From Streptomyces lonarensis (GTDB lineage: Bacteria; Actinomycetota; Actinomycetes; Streptomycetales; Streptomycetaceae): DNA of 64,000 bases. The notes below the pieces were generated by a model that did no database searches, had not been told where the DNA came from, and saw nothing but the letters and a program-made list of their open reading frames with translations. The stretch covers positions 1-64,000 of the forward strand of contig NZ_JAAVJD010000005.1 in the NCBI RefSeq assembly GCF_012033735.1, read 5' to 3'. This document shows, in pieces, positions 50,901 through 60,405 of the stretch (position 1 is its first letter; the number at the start of each line of letters is the position of its first letter). The position numbers and the translations under genes were made by a program.

Positions 50901-52856
50901 TCACCCGTCGCCACGTTGGCGGGCGGCCCAGGTGTGAAGGGCCTCGCCCTGCTCCGCGCCGTCGAGGTTCATCGCCGCCTCGATCAACGCCAGGTGGGTG
51001 AAAGCCTGCGGATAGTTGCCGAGGAAGGTGCCCGCGCGGTCCATCTGCTCGGGCAGGAGGCCCAGCGGGCCCACGTGGGAGCACAGCGCTGCGAACCGCT
51101 CCTCCGCCTCCTCCCGGCGGCCGGCCAGGACCAGGGCCGAGACCATGTCGAAGGAGCTCATCAGGAACGCCCCCTCCGGGTCGTCCAGCCCGTCGTCCGT
51201 CGCCTCGGGGTCGTAGCGGCGCAGCAGGGCGCCGCCGATGCCCAGTTCCGCCTCGACGCGGTCGAGGGTGGACAGCACCCGGGGGTCGTCACCGGCCAGG
51301 AACCCGAAGAGCGGCACGTGCAGCAGGGACGCATCGGTGTGCGTCGCCCCGTAGGACTGGACGAACGAGCCGACGCCCTCGTCGTAGCCCTCCCGCAGCA
51401 GTTCGGCCGCGACCTCGTCGCGCTCCCGCCGCCAGCGCGCGACCGCCGGCTCCCGGCCGGCCCCGGCGCGTTCGGCGAGCAGGACGCCGCGGTCCAGTGC
51501 CACCCAGGAGCACAGCTTGGAGTGCGTCCAGTGGCGGGGCGAGTCCCGGGCCTCCCAGAGTCCGTGGTCCTTCTCCCGCCACCGCTTTGCGACCACGTCG
51601 ACCAGCCGCCCGACCTCCTCCACCTCCGTGTCACTCAAGCTGCCCGTGGCCTGGTGGAACGCGTGGGCGGCGTCGACGATGTGGCCGTAGGCGTCGATCT
51701 GGTGCTGCTGGTGCGCCTCGTTCCCGACCCGGACGGGGCGTGAGGCGGCGTACCCCTCGAGGTGGTCCAGCTCCGCCTCGGCGATCTCCGTCGTCCCGTC
51801 GACGGTGAGCATGGGGTCCAGCCGGTCGTGGTGGACGAGGCACCGGCCGAGGAGGAAGCGGAGGTAGCGTCCCGCCTCCTCGGAGTGGCCCAGGCGCAGC
51901 AGTACCAGGACGCCCAGCGAGGCGTCCCGGTGCCACACGTAGCGGTAGTCCCAGTTGCGTGCCCCGCCGATCCATTCCGGCAGCGAGGTGGTGGGGGCCG
52001 CCAGCAGCACGCCGGTCTCGTCCGCAAGAAGGCCGCGGAGCACCAGGGCACTGCGGCGCACCTGAGCGGCCCCCACCCCGTCGTAGGTGGATCGGTCCGA
52101 CCAGCTCTGCCAGGCGCTGACCGTGGCGTCGCGCAGCTGTTCCGCCGTCGCGACGTCGAGCGGGCGGGCCGGGCCGCCCCGGTAGCCGAGCGCCTGCACT
52201 GCCGCGGCGCCCGCCGTGAGCTCGACGCGGGTGACGGCCTCCTGCTGCTCGTCACCGGTCGCCGCGGGGCGTGGTGCGCCCGTCAGCCACACAGAGCCGT
52301 CGTCGGTGCCGTGGCCGGTGGCGAGCCCGTGGTCGGTCTCCCGCCAGCGGACGGTGGCGCGGGCGTAGTCGGGCCGGGCCTCGACCCGCAGGGTGATGGA
52401 GGCGGTGCCCTCCACACAACGGACGAGCCGGACGAGCACGTGCTCCGGGGTGATGTCCGCCTCGTCGTCGCCGTGCCCGGCGGGTCGCAGCGCGAGGAAG
52501 TCGTGGGCGACGACCGTGGCGTGCGGAGCCTCCCAGCGGGTCTCCAGAACGAGGCTGTCGTCCACGTAGCGCCGCTCCGGCGGACCCGCCCCGGCCACGG
52601 TCAGTTCCCAGCCTCCCGCGGCCCGGTCGAGCATCCGCCCGAAGGTGCTCGGGCTGTCGAACCGCGGCGCGCACATCCATTCCACGGTGCCGTCGGGGCC
52701 GAGCAGGGCGCTGGTGTGGCAGTCGGACAGGAAGGCGTAGTCGCCGATGGGCGGGTAGTCGTCGGCCGGACGCCGCGGCGGTCGGGGCTCACCGGGCCGG
52801 TGGCCGCCGGACGCGGGGCTGTCGCTGTCGCTCGTCGGGGGCGGTGCGGGCGTCAT
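50901..52856 (-). CDS. Glycoside hydrolase family 15 protein
   Basis: 651 aa. N-terminal beta domain (IGDYAFLSDCHTSALLGPDGTVEWMCAPRFDSPSTF) and an (alpha/alpha)6 barrel with GGARNWDYRYVWHRDASLGV, CSWVALDRGVLLAE and GLLPEQMD. The form fits the bacterial GH15 group of trehalase or glucoamylase-like enzymes; it lacks a secretion signal, so it probably acts in the cytoplasm on trehalose or oligoglucan. ATG with AGGAGGAG upstream. Follows the LLM oxidoreductase gene by 47 bases, a neighbour pair seen in actinobacteria. Confidence 0.9.
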   Translation of the reverse strand: MTPAPPPTSDSDSPASGGHRPGEPRPPRRPADDYPPIGDYAFLSDCHTSALLGPDGTVEWMCAPRFDSPSTFGRMLDRAAGGWELTVAGAGPPERRYVDDSLVLETRWEAPHATVVAHDFLALRPAGHGDDEADITPEHVLVRLVRCVEGTASITLRVEARPDYARATVRWRETDHGLATGHGTDDGSVWLTGAPRPAATGDEQQEAVTRVELTAGAAAVQALGYRGGPARPLDVATAEQLRDATVSAWQSWSDRSTYDGVGAAQVRRSALVLRGLLADETGVLLAAPTTSLPEWIGGARNWDYRYVWHRDASLGVLVLLRLGHSEEAGRYLRFLLGRCLVHHDRLDPMLTVDGTTEIAEAELDHLEGYAASRPVRVGNEAHQQHQIDAYGHIVDAAHAFHQATGSLSDTEVEEVGRLVDVVAKRWREKDHGLWEARDSPRHWTHSKLCSWVALDRGVLLAERAGAGREPAVARWRRERDEVAAELLREGYDEGVGSFVQSYGATHTDASLLHVPLFGFLAGDDPRVLSTLDRVEAELGIGGALLRRYDPEATDDGLDDPEGAFLMSSFDMVSALVLAGRREEAEERFAALCSHVGPLGLLPEQMDRAGTFLGNYPQAFTHLALIEAAMNLDGAEQGEALHTWAARQRGDG

Positions 52857-52903
52857 CGGTGGCTCCTCCTTCGTCGGGTCGGTCTGCCGCGGGCCGGACG
52901 CTG

Positions 52904-53896
52904 TCAGCGCCCGGGTGCCAGCTGCGGGAGAACGTGGGCTCCGAACTCCTCGACGAACCGCAACTGGTCCGGGCCGACCTGATGCAGCATGATCCGGTCG
53001 AACCCGGCGGCGGCCTGGCGGGCGAGCCAGTCGGCGTGTTCGGCCAGGTCCGCCGAGACGTGCACGTACGGTTCGACGTCGGCGGGGGTGACGAACCGCC
53101 CCACCTCCTCGAAGTGCCGGGGCCGGGCGATCTCCCAGCCGACCTCGCTGCCGAGCACCGGCTCCCGCCACTGGTCGTGCGCTGCGGCGAGGGCGGCTTC
53201 ACGGCTGCGGTCCCAGGAGAGGTGCGCCTGGAGCACCGCCGGCCCGGCCCCGCCCGCCTCGCGGTAGGCGGTGAGGGTGTCGATGTGGCCGTCCTCGGGC
53301 TGGTTGACGGTGATGAGGCCGTCCGGTGCCCAGTCGGCGACCGCCTGCCGGGCGGTCGCGGGTGTCACGGCCGCGATCAGCAGGCCCGGTGGGCGGGCGG
53401 GCCGCGTCCACAGCTGGGCGCCTTCGACGCGCACCAGTCCGTCGTGGTCGACCACCTCGCCGTCGAAGAGGGCGCGGATCACTTCCACGCACTCGCGCAG
53501 CCGCCGCGCGCGGACATCCTTCGGTGGCCATCGTCCTCCGGTGATCCGCTCGTTCAGTGCCTGGCCGGTGCCGAGCGCCGCCCAGAACCGGCCGGGGAAC
53601 ATCTCGGCAAGGGTCGCCATCGTCTGGGCGTGCACCGCCGGGTGGTAACGCTGCCCGGGGCTGGTGACAACGCCCAGCGGGAGGGTGGTGGCCTGCAGGC
53701 CGGCGCCCAGCCATGTCCAGGCGTGGCCGGAGTGCCCCTGCCGGCTGCTCCACGGCGCGAAGTGGTCGGAGCACATTCCCGACGAGAACCCGGCCTCCTG
53801 TGCCGCGCGCAGCGCCGTCAGGAGGGCGGAGGGCGGGAACTGTTCGTGCGAGGCGTGGAAGCCGAGGTCGGTGGCGGGGGACGGTCGGGGTGTCAT
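52904..53896 (-). CDS. LLM-class flavin oxidoreductase (TIGR03885-like)
   Basis: 330 aa. Luciferase-like TIM barrel: SHEQFPPSALLTALRAAQEAGFSSGMCSDHFAPWSSRQGHSGHAWTWLGAGLQATTLPLGVVTSPGQRYHPAVHAQTMATLAEMFPGRFWAALGTGQALNERITGGRWP. The SDHFAPW and TSPGQRYHP phrases mark the probable non-F420 branch (TIGR03885-like). Its usual association with a GH15 gene holds here. The flavin substrate and physiological reaction are unknown. Confidence 0.88.
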   Translation of the reverse strand: MTPRPSPATDLGFHASHEQFPPSALLTALRAAQEAGFSSGMCSDHFAPWSSRQGHSGHAWTWLGAGLQATTLPLGVVTSPGQRYHPAVHAQTMATLAEMFPGRFWAALGTGQALNERITGGRWPPKDVRARRLRECVEVIRALFDGEVVDHDGLVRVEGAQLWTRPARPPGLLIAAVTPATARQAVADWAPDGLITVNQPEDGHIDTLTAYREAGGAGPAVLQAHLSWDRSREAALAAAHDQWREPVLGSEVGWEIARPRHFEEVGRFVTPADVEPYVHVSADLAEHADWLARQAAAGFDRIMLHQVGPDQLRFVEEFGAHVLPQLAPGR

Positions 53897-54115
53897 GCGG
53901 GGTCCCTCCGGTGGGCGTGGGACAGTCAGCAGGTCGTGGCGTCGTGATCCTCTCGCGACTGCCCTGCGCCACTGCGCCGAAACACCCATATGTCCCCCTG
54001 CCGGTCGCCGTCCGCGGGCGGCGACCGGGGCGCGGGCCGGGTCTGTCAGTGGGCGGCGGCAGACTGACGGTCCGACAGCTCGACGGACCTCCGTCGACGA
54101 AGGACGGAGCGAACG

Positions 54116-54676
54116 ATGGACGACAACGGCGGACGGCTCGGGCGGCTGCGGCGCATCCTCGAACGGCGGGAGGAGCGCGAGGCGGCCGGCCCCTCGGAGC
54201 CCTGGCGGATACGCGCGGGCGGTGGGACGCCGACCCTGCCGGTGACGGAGGAGGTGCCGTTGATCCGCACCGACTTCAGCGACGACGCGGTCTGGACGGC
54301 GGTCCGCGACGCCGTGCTGGCCCCGCACCCCCAGGGCCGCGGCGAGGTCTTCCGGGCGGAGGTCGAGCCGGTCGAGGACCGCAGGTTCGCCGGACTGGCC
54401 GCCGCGGAGCTGGTGGAGCGGGTTCCGGCGGACCCGGAGTGCCCCGAGGAACCGGCGGCGACACTGCTGCTGGTGGCGGATGCCACCACCGTGACCTCGG
54501 CCGAACACCACCTGCTGCTGGTGGAGATCGACATCGACGAGAACGATCTCGTGCGCCGGCTGCGCGTCGTCCCCCGGGCGGTGCAGATGGTGGAGAACAA
54601 CCTGACGACGGCCAACATGGGCTGGGAGGAGTTCGCGGAGGCCGCCGACGACGACGGGGTGCTGCGCGAGCTCTGA
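54116..54676 (+). CDS. DUF6924-domain protein
   Basis: 186 aa. After a charged start comes VPLIRTDFSDDAVWTAVRDAVLAPH, ATLLLVADATTVTSAEHHLLLVEIDIDENDLVRRLRVVPRAVQMVENNLTTANMGWEEFAEAADDDGVLREL, the pattern of DUF6924 proteins. Function unknown; no membrane segment or signal. It has its own upstream sequence (219 bases) and stands apart from the GH15 and GH3 genes. Confidence 0.8.
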   Translation: MDDNGGRLGRLRRILERREEREAAGPSEPWRIRAGGGTPTLPVTEEVPLIRTDFSDDAVWTAVRDAVLAPHPQGRGEVFRAEVEPVEDRRFAGLAAAELVERVPADPECPEEPAATLLLVADATTVTSAEHHLLLVEIDIDENDLVRRLRVVPRAVQMVENNLTTANMGWEEFAEAADDDGVLREL

Positions 54677-54886
54677 GCCGTGCCGCGGCGGTGGGGCCGG
54701 GGGACGGCGCGGACGGGGCGGGCGTTCCGGGACGCCCGCGCCCACCTGCCGTGCGGGGGCGGCGAATGTACGATCGTGCACACCCGGGGTGGCCGTCCCG
54801 GGGGAGCCGTAACCGGCCCGTGCCACCGGGAGTTCGGGCCGGCGGATGCCCGTGGCGCGTGCCCCGACCCACGGAGAGACCCCATC

Positions 54887-57184
54887 ATGACCGACCAGCT
54901 CCCCCACCTCGACACCTCCCGGTCGGTGGACGACCGGGTCGCCCACCTGCTGGCGTTGATGACCCCGCAGGAGAAGGCGGGTCAGATGCTGCAACTCGAC
55001 GCGCGCGGCGACCTCACGGACGTGGTCCTCGACCACCACGCCGGATCGGTGCTGCACGCCTCGCCGGAGCGGCTCGCGGCCGCGCACGCGCTGACGGCGC
55101 GCACCCGGCTGCGCATCCCGCTGCTGGTGGGCGAGGACTGCATCCACGGCCACTCGTTCTTCGAGGGCGCGACGATCTTCCCCACGCAGCTGGGCATGGC
55201 GGCCTCCTGGGACGCCGACCTGCTGGCGCGGGTGGCGCGCGCGACGGCGGTGGAGGCGTCGGCCACCGGCATCCACTGGACCTTCTCCCCCGTCCTCTGC
55301 ATCGCGCGCGACCTGCGCTGGGGCCGGGTCAACGAGACGTTCGGCGAGGACCCCTTCCTCATCGGCGAACTGGCCTCGGCGATGGTGCGCGGGTACCAGG
55401 GCGAGGGGTTGGCCGACGCGACCGCCGTGCTGGCCTGCGCCAAGCACTTCGCGGGCTACTCCGAGACGCAGGGCGGGCGGGACGCCAGCGAGGCGGACAT
55501 CTCGCGGCGCAAGCTCCGCTCGTGGTTCCTCCCGCCCTTCGAGCGGGTCGCCCGGGAGGGGTGCCGCACCTTCATGCTGGGCTACCAGACCACCGACGGC
55601 GTCCCGATCACCGTCAACAGCTGGCTGCTGGACGAGGTGCTCCGCGGCGAGTGGGGGTACACCGGTGTGCTGGTGACCGACTGGGACAACGTGGGTCGCA
55701 TGGTGTGGGAGCAGCGGGTGCAGCCCGACCACGCCCACGCCGCCGCGGCGGCGGTGCGCGCCGGCAACGACCTGGTCATGACGACGCCGGGCTTCTTCGC
55801 CGGCGCGCTGGAGGCCATCGACCGGGGCATGCTGGCCGAGAAGGACCTGGACCGGGCGGTCGCACGCATCCTCGCCCTCAAGTTCGAACTCGGGCTGTTC
55901 GAGGACCCGCGGCTGCCGGAGCCGGGGCGGCAGCGGGCGGTGGTCGGGTCGCCCGAGCACGCCCGGCTCAACCTGGAGGCCGCGCGGCGCTCGCTGGTGC
56001 TGCTGGCCAACGACGGCGTGCTGCCGCTGGCCGGCGGCCTGACCGAGGGCACCGGCGCGAGCGCGGTCGGCCCGGCCGCCGCGGGCCCCCGCACGGTGGC
56101 GGTGGTCGGCCCGCTGGCCGACGACGCCCAGACCCAGTTGGGCGACTGGGCCGGCTCGTCCGGCCAGGCCGACTGGCTGCCCGACGGGCAGCCGCGCTCG
56201 ATGATCACCACCGTTCTCGACGGAATCCGCGCCGCCGTGCCGGACACCTGGCGGGTGACGGAGGCGAGGGGCGCGGACATCCTGACCCTGGCGCCGGACC
56301 CGGAGGGCGCGCTCTTCCCCGACGGCCAGCCCCGGCCGCCCGTGGTGGCGCCCGCGGAGCCCGACGACGCCCTGATCGCGGAGGCGGTGGCGGCCGCCCG
56401 CGGGGCCGACCACGTGGTCGCGGTCGTGGGCGACCGGATCGAGCTGGTCGGCGAGGGCCGCTCGACGGCGACCCTGGAGCTGCTCGGCGGCCAGGCCGCA
56501 CTGCTGGAGGCGCTGGCGGCGACCGGCACGCCGCTGGTGGTGGTGCTGCTGGCCTCGAAGCCGCTGGTGCTGCCGCCGGCGGCGTACGGCGCGGCGGCAC
56601 TGCTGTGGGTGGCGAACCCGGGCATGGAGGGCGGGCGGGCCGTCGCGGAGCTGTTGCTGGGGCTCTCGGAGCCGTCCGGCAGGCTGCCGGTCTCGTTCCC
56701 GCGCCACGTGGGCCAGCAGCCGACCTACTACAACCAGGTCCGGGGCCAGCACGGCACCCGGTACGCCGACCTCACCCAGACGCCGGCGTTCGCCTTCGGC
56801 CAGGGGCTCTCCTACTCCACCGTCTCCTACGCGGACCCGGCGGTGGCGGACGACCGGCTGACCGCCGCGGGGACGCTGCGGGTCGAGGTCACCGTCGCCA
56901 ACACCGGCGGGCGCCCGGTGCGGGAGACGGTCCAGCTGTACATCCGGGACGAGGTGACCTCCGCCAGCTGGACGGACCGGGAGCTGAAGGCCTTCCGCCA
57001 GATCGACCTCGCCCCCGGGGAGCAGCGCCGGGTGGTGCTGGAACTGCCGGTCGCGGAGTGCTCGATCGTGGACGCCGCCGGAATCCGGCGGGTCGAGCCG
57101 GGGGGCTTCGAGGCCCTGGTGGGCCCGTCCTCGCGCCCGGAGGACCTGCTGGCGGTACCGTTCGCCGTGCTCGCGTCCGACTGA
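54887..57184 (+). CDS. GH3 beta-glucosidase-like glycosidase
   Basis: 765 aa. GH3 N-terminal barrel with KHFAGYSETQGGRDASEADISRRKLRSWFLPPFE and the nucleophile aspartate at about D265 in VTDWDNVGRM; GH3 C-terminal domain (RRSLVLLANDGVLPL, GDRIELVGEG); C-terminal fibronectin-type-III-like domain ending EPGGFEALVGPSSRPEDLL. No signal peptide, so intracellular hydrolysis of beta-glucosides is likely. ATG with GGAGAG upstream. A strong hairpin closes the unit. Confidence 0.92.
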   Translation: MTDQLPHLDTSRSVDDRVAHLLALMTPQEKAGQMLQLDARGDLTDVVLDHHAGSVLHASPERLAAAHALTARTRLRIPLLVGEDCIHGHSFFEGATIFPTQLGMAASWDADLLARVARATAVEASATGIHWTFSPVLCIARDLRWGRVNETFGEDPFLIGELASAMVRGYQGEGLADATAVLACAKHFAGYSETQGGRDASEADISRRKLRSWFLPPFERVAREGCRTFMLGYQTTDGVPITVNSWLLDEVLRGEWGYTGVLVTDWDNVGRMVWEQRVQPDHAHAAAAAVRAGNDLVMTTPGFFAGALEAIDRGMLAEKDLDRAVARILALKFELGLFEDPRLPEPGRQRAVVGSPEHARLNLEAARRSLVLLANDGVLPLAGGLTEGTGASAVGPAAAGPRTVAVVGPLADDAQTQLGDWAGSSGQADWLPDGQPRSMITTVLDGIRAAVPDTWRVTEARGADILTLAPDPEGALFPDGQPRPPVVAPAEPDDALIAEAVAAARGADHVVAVVGDRIELVGEGRSTATLELLGGQAALLEALAATGTPLVVVLLASKPLVLPPAAYGAAALLWVANPGMEGGRAVAELLLGLSEPSGRLPVSFPRHVGQQPTYYNQVRGQHGTRYADLTQTPAFAFGQGLSYSTVSYADPAVADDRLTAAGTLRVEVTVANTGGRPVRETVQLYIRDEVTSASWTDRELKAFRQIDLAPGEQRRVVLELPVAECSIVDAAGIRRVEPGGFEALVGPSSRPEDLLAVPFAVLASD

Positions 57185-57188
57185 ACCC

Positions 57189-57232
57189 CGGGCCGACCCG
57201 TGCCACCGCACGCGGTGGCACGGGTCGGCCCG
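57189..57232 (+). terminator. Long hairpin after the GH3 gene
   Basis: Perfect 21-base arms (57189-57209 and 57212-57232) around a two-base loop, starting five bases after the GH3 stop. No T-tract. It ends 51 bases before the next gene, so that gene probably has its own promoter or partial read-through. Confidence 0.85.
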
Positions 57233-57283
57233 CAGGCCGGCGGCAGCGGCCGCCGGACCGCCACCGGAAGACCGAGGAGAGCC

Positions 57284-58264
57284 ATGACCCTTGCCCACCA
57301 GGACGTTCCCGACCGGCGGGGTCGGCGGCCGCGGGTCGGGCTGCTGCTGCCGCGCGACCTGCCCGCCGGGCAGGTGCTGGACTACGCGCGCCAGGCGCAG
57401 GACGCCGGCTTCACCGCCCTGTGGGTGGTGGAGGACATGAGCTGGCGCGGCGGCATCGCGCAGGCCGGGGCGATCCTGGCGGCCACGCGGCTGGAGGTGG
57501 GCATCGGCATCCTGCCGGCGGGCGCGCGGAACGCCGTGTACGCGGCGATGGAGGTGGCGACCCTCGCCCAGCTGTTCCCCGGGCGGCTGACGGTGGGGGT
57601 GGGGCACGGGATGCCGGAGTGGATGCGGGCCGCGGGGGCCTGGAGCACGCGACCGCTGGGTGTGCTCTCCGACCACGCGACCGTGCTGCGCTCGCTGCTG
57701 CGCGGCCGGAGCGCCGCCCCGGTGGCGGGCGGGCCGGAGGTCGCCCTCGATCCGTCCGCGGTGCCCGATCAGGTGCCGGACGTGCTGCTGGGCGTCCGCG
57801 GGCCGCGCTCGCTCGCCCTCTCCGGGCGGGTGGCCGACGGCACGGTGCTGGCGGAGCCGACCTCGCCGGAGTACGTCCGCGCCGCGCTGGCCGCGGTCGC
57901 GCCGCGCGGGCCGCACCGGCTGGTCGCGTTCAACGTGGCGTCGGTGGACGAGGACCGGGGCCGGGCGCTGGCCCGTGCCCGGCCCGCGCTCGCGTGGATC
58001 GGCGAGCCGGACTGGGCGCCGCACCTGGCGCCGATGGACATCGGGGCGGAGGTCCGGGCGCTGCGGGAGCGGTGCGCCGATCGGGAGGAGTTCGCCCGGC
58101 GGCTGCCCGACGCCTGGGTGGCGCGGCTCGCGCTCGCCGGGACGCCGGCCGAGGTGGGGGCCGGGCTCTCCACGCTGGCGGAGGCCGGGGTCACCGACGC
58201 GGTCCTGCTGCCGACCGGCCCGGACCCGATGGCGGAGGTGGCGTCGCTGGCGACCGTGGTGTGA
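57284..58264 (+). CDS. LLM-class flavin-dependent oxidoreductase
   Basis: 326 aa. Luciferase-like fold: LDYARQAQDAGFTALWVVEDMSWRGGIAQAGAILAATRLEVGIGILPAGARNAVYAAMEVATLAQLFPGRLTVGVGHGMPEWMR. F420- or FMN-dependent; substrate unknown. ATG with GAGGAGAG. Separated from GH3 by the hairpin; shares its strand. Confidence 0.88.
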   Translation: MTLAHQDVPDRRGRRPRVGLLLPRDLPAGQVLDYARQAQDAGFTALWVVEDMSWRGGIAQAGAILAATRLEVGIGILPAGARNAVYAAMEVATLAQLFPGRLTVGVGHGMPEWMRAAGAWSTRPLGVLSDHATVLRSLLRGRSAAPVAGGPEVALDPSAVPDQVPDVLLGVRGPRSLALSGRVADGTVLAEPTSPEYVRAALAAVAPRGPHRLVAFNVASVDEDRGRALARARPALAWIGEPDWAPHLAPMDIGAEVRALRERCADREEFARRLPDAWVARLALAGTPAEVGAGLSTLAEAGVTDAVLLPTGPDPMAEVASLATVV

Positions 58265-58309
58265 GCCGCGCTCCGGACGGCGGGCAGCGCGCGGCGGGCG
58301 GTGCCGCGC

Positions 58310-59620
58310 TCACCCCTGCCGCCGCGCGGGCGGGAGCCGGCAGGCGCGGGTGACCGCCTCCGCCACCTCGGGCATCTCGGACTCGGCGAGCGCGGAGACG
58401 GTGATCCGGACGGCCGGCGCGGAGTCGATGCGGAAGCGTGCCCCCGGGGCGACGGCGTAGCCGTCGCGCAGCAGCCGGGAGACGGTGCCGGTCTCGTCGC
58501 CGACCGGCACCCAGACGTTCAGGCCGCTGCGGCCGTGCGCCCGGACGCCGCGGGCGGCGAGTTCACCGATCAGCGCCTCGCGCCGGGCCCGGTAGGAGGC
58601 GGCGGCGCCGGTCTCCGCGGTGCTGAGCCCGGCGACGGCCCGCTGCAGCAGATGGCTGACCCACCCCGGGCCGAGCCGCTGGCGCCCCGCGACGCGGTCC
58701 ACCGTGGTGGGGTCACCGGTCAGGTGCGCCACCCGGAGGTCGGGGCCGAGGGCCTTCGCGCCGGAGCGGACGAACGCCCAGGCCGTGGTGGCGCCGGCGA
58801 GGGGGTGCAGTGGCTGGTCGACGATGCCGTGGCCGTGGTCGTCCTCGACGAGCAGCACCTCGGGGCGGTCGGCGAGCAGGGCTCGCAGGGCGCGGGCGCG
58901 CTCCGCGTCGACGGCGGCGCCGGTGGGGTTCTGGGCCCGGGCGGTCACCACGAGGGCGCGCGCCCCCGCGCGCAGCGCCGCGGCGGCGGCGTCGGGCAGC
59001 GGCCCTCGGTCGTCGACCGCCACGGGCAGCGTCCGCAGGCCCAGCGCGGAGAGCAGGTCGAGCAGGCTTCCCCACCCGGGGTCCTCGACCGCGACGGCGT
59101 CGCCGGGGCGCAGTCGCGCGGCGAGGACCCGCTCCACCGCGTCGAGGGCGCCGCTGGTGACGGCGAGCGGGCCGTCCGGGACCCCGTCCGCGGCCAAGGA
59201 GGCCGTGACGGCGGTCCGCAGCGTCTCCTCCACCCCGGCCGCGCCGTACATCACCGGTGTGCTTCGCGCACCGACCGCGGCGAGCACCGGTTCAAGGGGC
59301 GGGAGGAGCCGCGGGTCCGGGTTGCCGCCGGCGAGGTCGCGGACGTCGGGGGTGATCTCGACGCCGATGCTCTCGCGGGGAGTCGTCACGGGACGCGGCC
59401 GGACGCGGCTGCCGCGCCGCCCGTCGGTGGTGATCACCCCGCGTTCGCGGAGCGTGCGGTAGGCGGCGGCCACGGTGTTGGGGTTGACACCGAGCTCCGC
59501 TGCGAGGGCGCGCATGGCGGGCAGCGGGTCGCCCGGGGCGAGCCTCCCCCGGGCGACGGCGTCCTCCACGTCGGTGGCGATCTCGCTGGCACCGCGGCCG
59601 GTGATGCGGTACGTTCCCAT
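58310..59620 (-). CDS. MocR-family PLP-dependent GntR regulator
   Basis: 436 aa. GntR winged helix at 10-75 (IATDVEDAVARGRLAPGDPLPAMRALAAELGVNPNTVAAAYRTLRERGVI) fused to a fold-type I aminotransferase domain: DLAGGNPDPRLLPPL, SGALDAVERVLAARLRPGDAVAVEDPGW, RAQNPTGAAVD and the PLP lysine K289 in RSGAKALGPDLRV. MocR proteins sense PLP or amino compounds. Divergent from a PNPOx-like flavoprotein gene; the 71-base gap and its own leader hold TGCACT/AGTGCA repeats, the likely operators. AGGAGA precedes the ATG. Confidence 0.93.
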   Translation of the reverse strand: MGTYRITGRGASEIATDVEDAVARGRLAPGDPLPAMRALAAELGVNPNTVAAAYRTLRERGVITTDGRRGSRVRPRPVTTPRESIGVEITPDVRDLAGGNPDPRLLPPLEPVLAAVGARSTPVMYGAAGVEETLRTAVTASLAADGVPDGPLAVTSGALDAVERVLAARLRPGDAVAVEDPGWGSLLDLLSALGLRTLPVAVDDRGPLPDAAAAALRAGARALVVTARAQNPTGAAVDAERARALRALLADRPEVLLVEDDHGHGIVDQPLHPLAGATTAWAFVRSGAKALGPDLRVAHLTGDPTTVDRVAGRQRLGPGWVSHLLQRAVAGLSTAETGAAASYRARREALIGELAARGVRAHGRSGLNVWVPVGDETGTVSRLLRDGYAVAPGARFRIDSAPAVRITVSALAESEMPEVAEAVTRACRLPPARRQG

Positions 59621-59660
59621 GCACTTCTCCTAGTGCAGATGACGGCTTGCACTAGTGCAA
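59620..59660. promoter_or_regulatory. MocR operator cluster
   Basis: TGCACT-N6-AGTGCA (59620-59637) overlaps the mocR ribosome site; TTGCACTAGTGCAA (59647-59660) is a perfect 14-base palindrome, followed by TATACG, a probable -10 for the divergent PNPOx-like gene. Shared half-sites suggest one regulator binding both. Confidence 0.7.
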
Positions 59661-59691
59661 TATACGGCACCAGCGACGGGACGGACCCGAC

Positions 59692-60405
59692 ATGGAACCC
59701 ACGACCACGGCGGCCGCTCCCGGGCCCCGCGGCCCGAAGAGCACCGGCGACGCGCCGACCGGCGCCTACGCGACGACCGCGCGTACGGTGCCCACCCGGG
59801 GCCGGGACCGCGCCCGCTACGACCGGGACCTGGTCCACGCGGTCCTGGACGCGGAGTTCGTCTGCCACCTCGGCTTCGTTCGCGACGGCGCGCCGGTGGT
59901 GCTGCCGACCCTCTACGCGCGCGACGGGGAACGCCTCTACCTGCACGGCTCGACCGGTTCCCGCCCGCTCCACGCGGCACAGTCCGAGCCGTTGCCGGTG
60001 TGCGTCACGGTCACCCTCGTGGACGGCCTGGTCCTGGCCCGCTCGGCGTTCCACCACTCCGTCAACTACCGCTCGGTCGTGGTGCACGGCGCGGCCCGCC
60101 GCGTCACCGATCCCGCAGAGCTCGACCGCGCGTTCGCCGTCCTGGTGGACCACGCCGTCCCGGGCCGGTCGTCGGACTGCCGCCCCGCCGACCGGCGCGA
60201 GGCCGCCGCGACGGCGGTGCTCGCCCTGGACCTGGCGGAGGTCTCGGCCAAGGTGCGCTCCGGGGGGCCCAACGACGACGAGGCCGACCTCACGCTGCCG
60301 CACTGGAGCGGCGTGGTGCCACTGCGCAGGACCGCCGGCACGCCCGAGCCGGCTGCCGACTGCACCACCCCGCTCCCCGGTTACCTGGCCGGCGCGGGCC
60401 GCTGA
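59692..60405 (+). CDS. Pyridoxamine-phosphate-oxidase-like flavoprotein
   Basis: 237 aa. Split-barrel FMN fold: AEFVCHLGFVRDGAPVVLPTLYARDGERLYLHGSTGSRPLHAAQSEPLPVCVTVTLVDGLVLARSAFHHSVNYRSVVVHGAARRVTD. The family includes PNPOx-related proteins found next to MocR regulators. Actual activity (PNPOx, heme or F420 binding) is uncertain. ATG start; promoter likely at TATACG near 59661. Confidence 0.88.
   Translation: MEPTTTAAAPGPRGPKSTGDAPTGAYATTARTVPTRGRDRARYDRDLVHAVLDAEFVCHLGFVRDGAPVVLPTLYARDGERLYLHGSTGSRPLHAAQSEPLPVCVTVTLVDGLVLARSAFHHSVNYRSVVVHGAARRVTDPAELDRAFAVLVDHAVPGRSSDCRPADRREAAATAVLALDLAEVSAKVRSGGPNDDEADLTLPHWSGVVPLRRTAGTPEPAADCTTPLPGYLAGAGR

Noticed and set aside
52904-58024. Very long minus-strand open frame (about 1700 codons) running over the GH3 and DUF6924 genes
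   Set aside because: Only its last 330 codons (52904-53896) look like a protein, the LLM oxidoreductase; the rest is Arg/Gly/Pro/His-rich antisense reading of GC-rich genes.
53713-58353. Long plus-strand open frame across 53.7-58.4 kb
   Set aside because: Low-complexity Gly/Arg/Pro composition, and the true GH3 and LLM genes lie in other frames with clear motifs.
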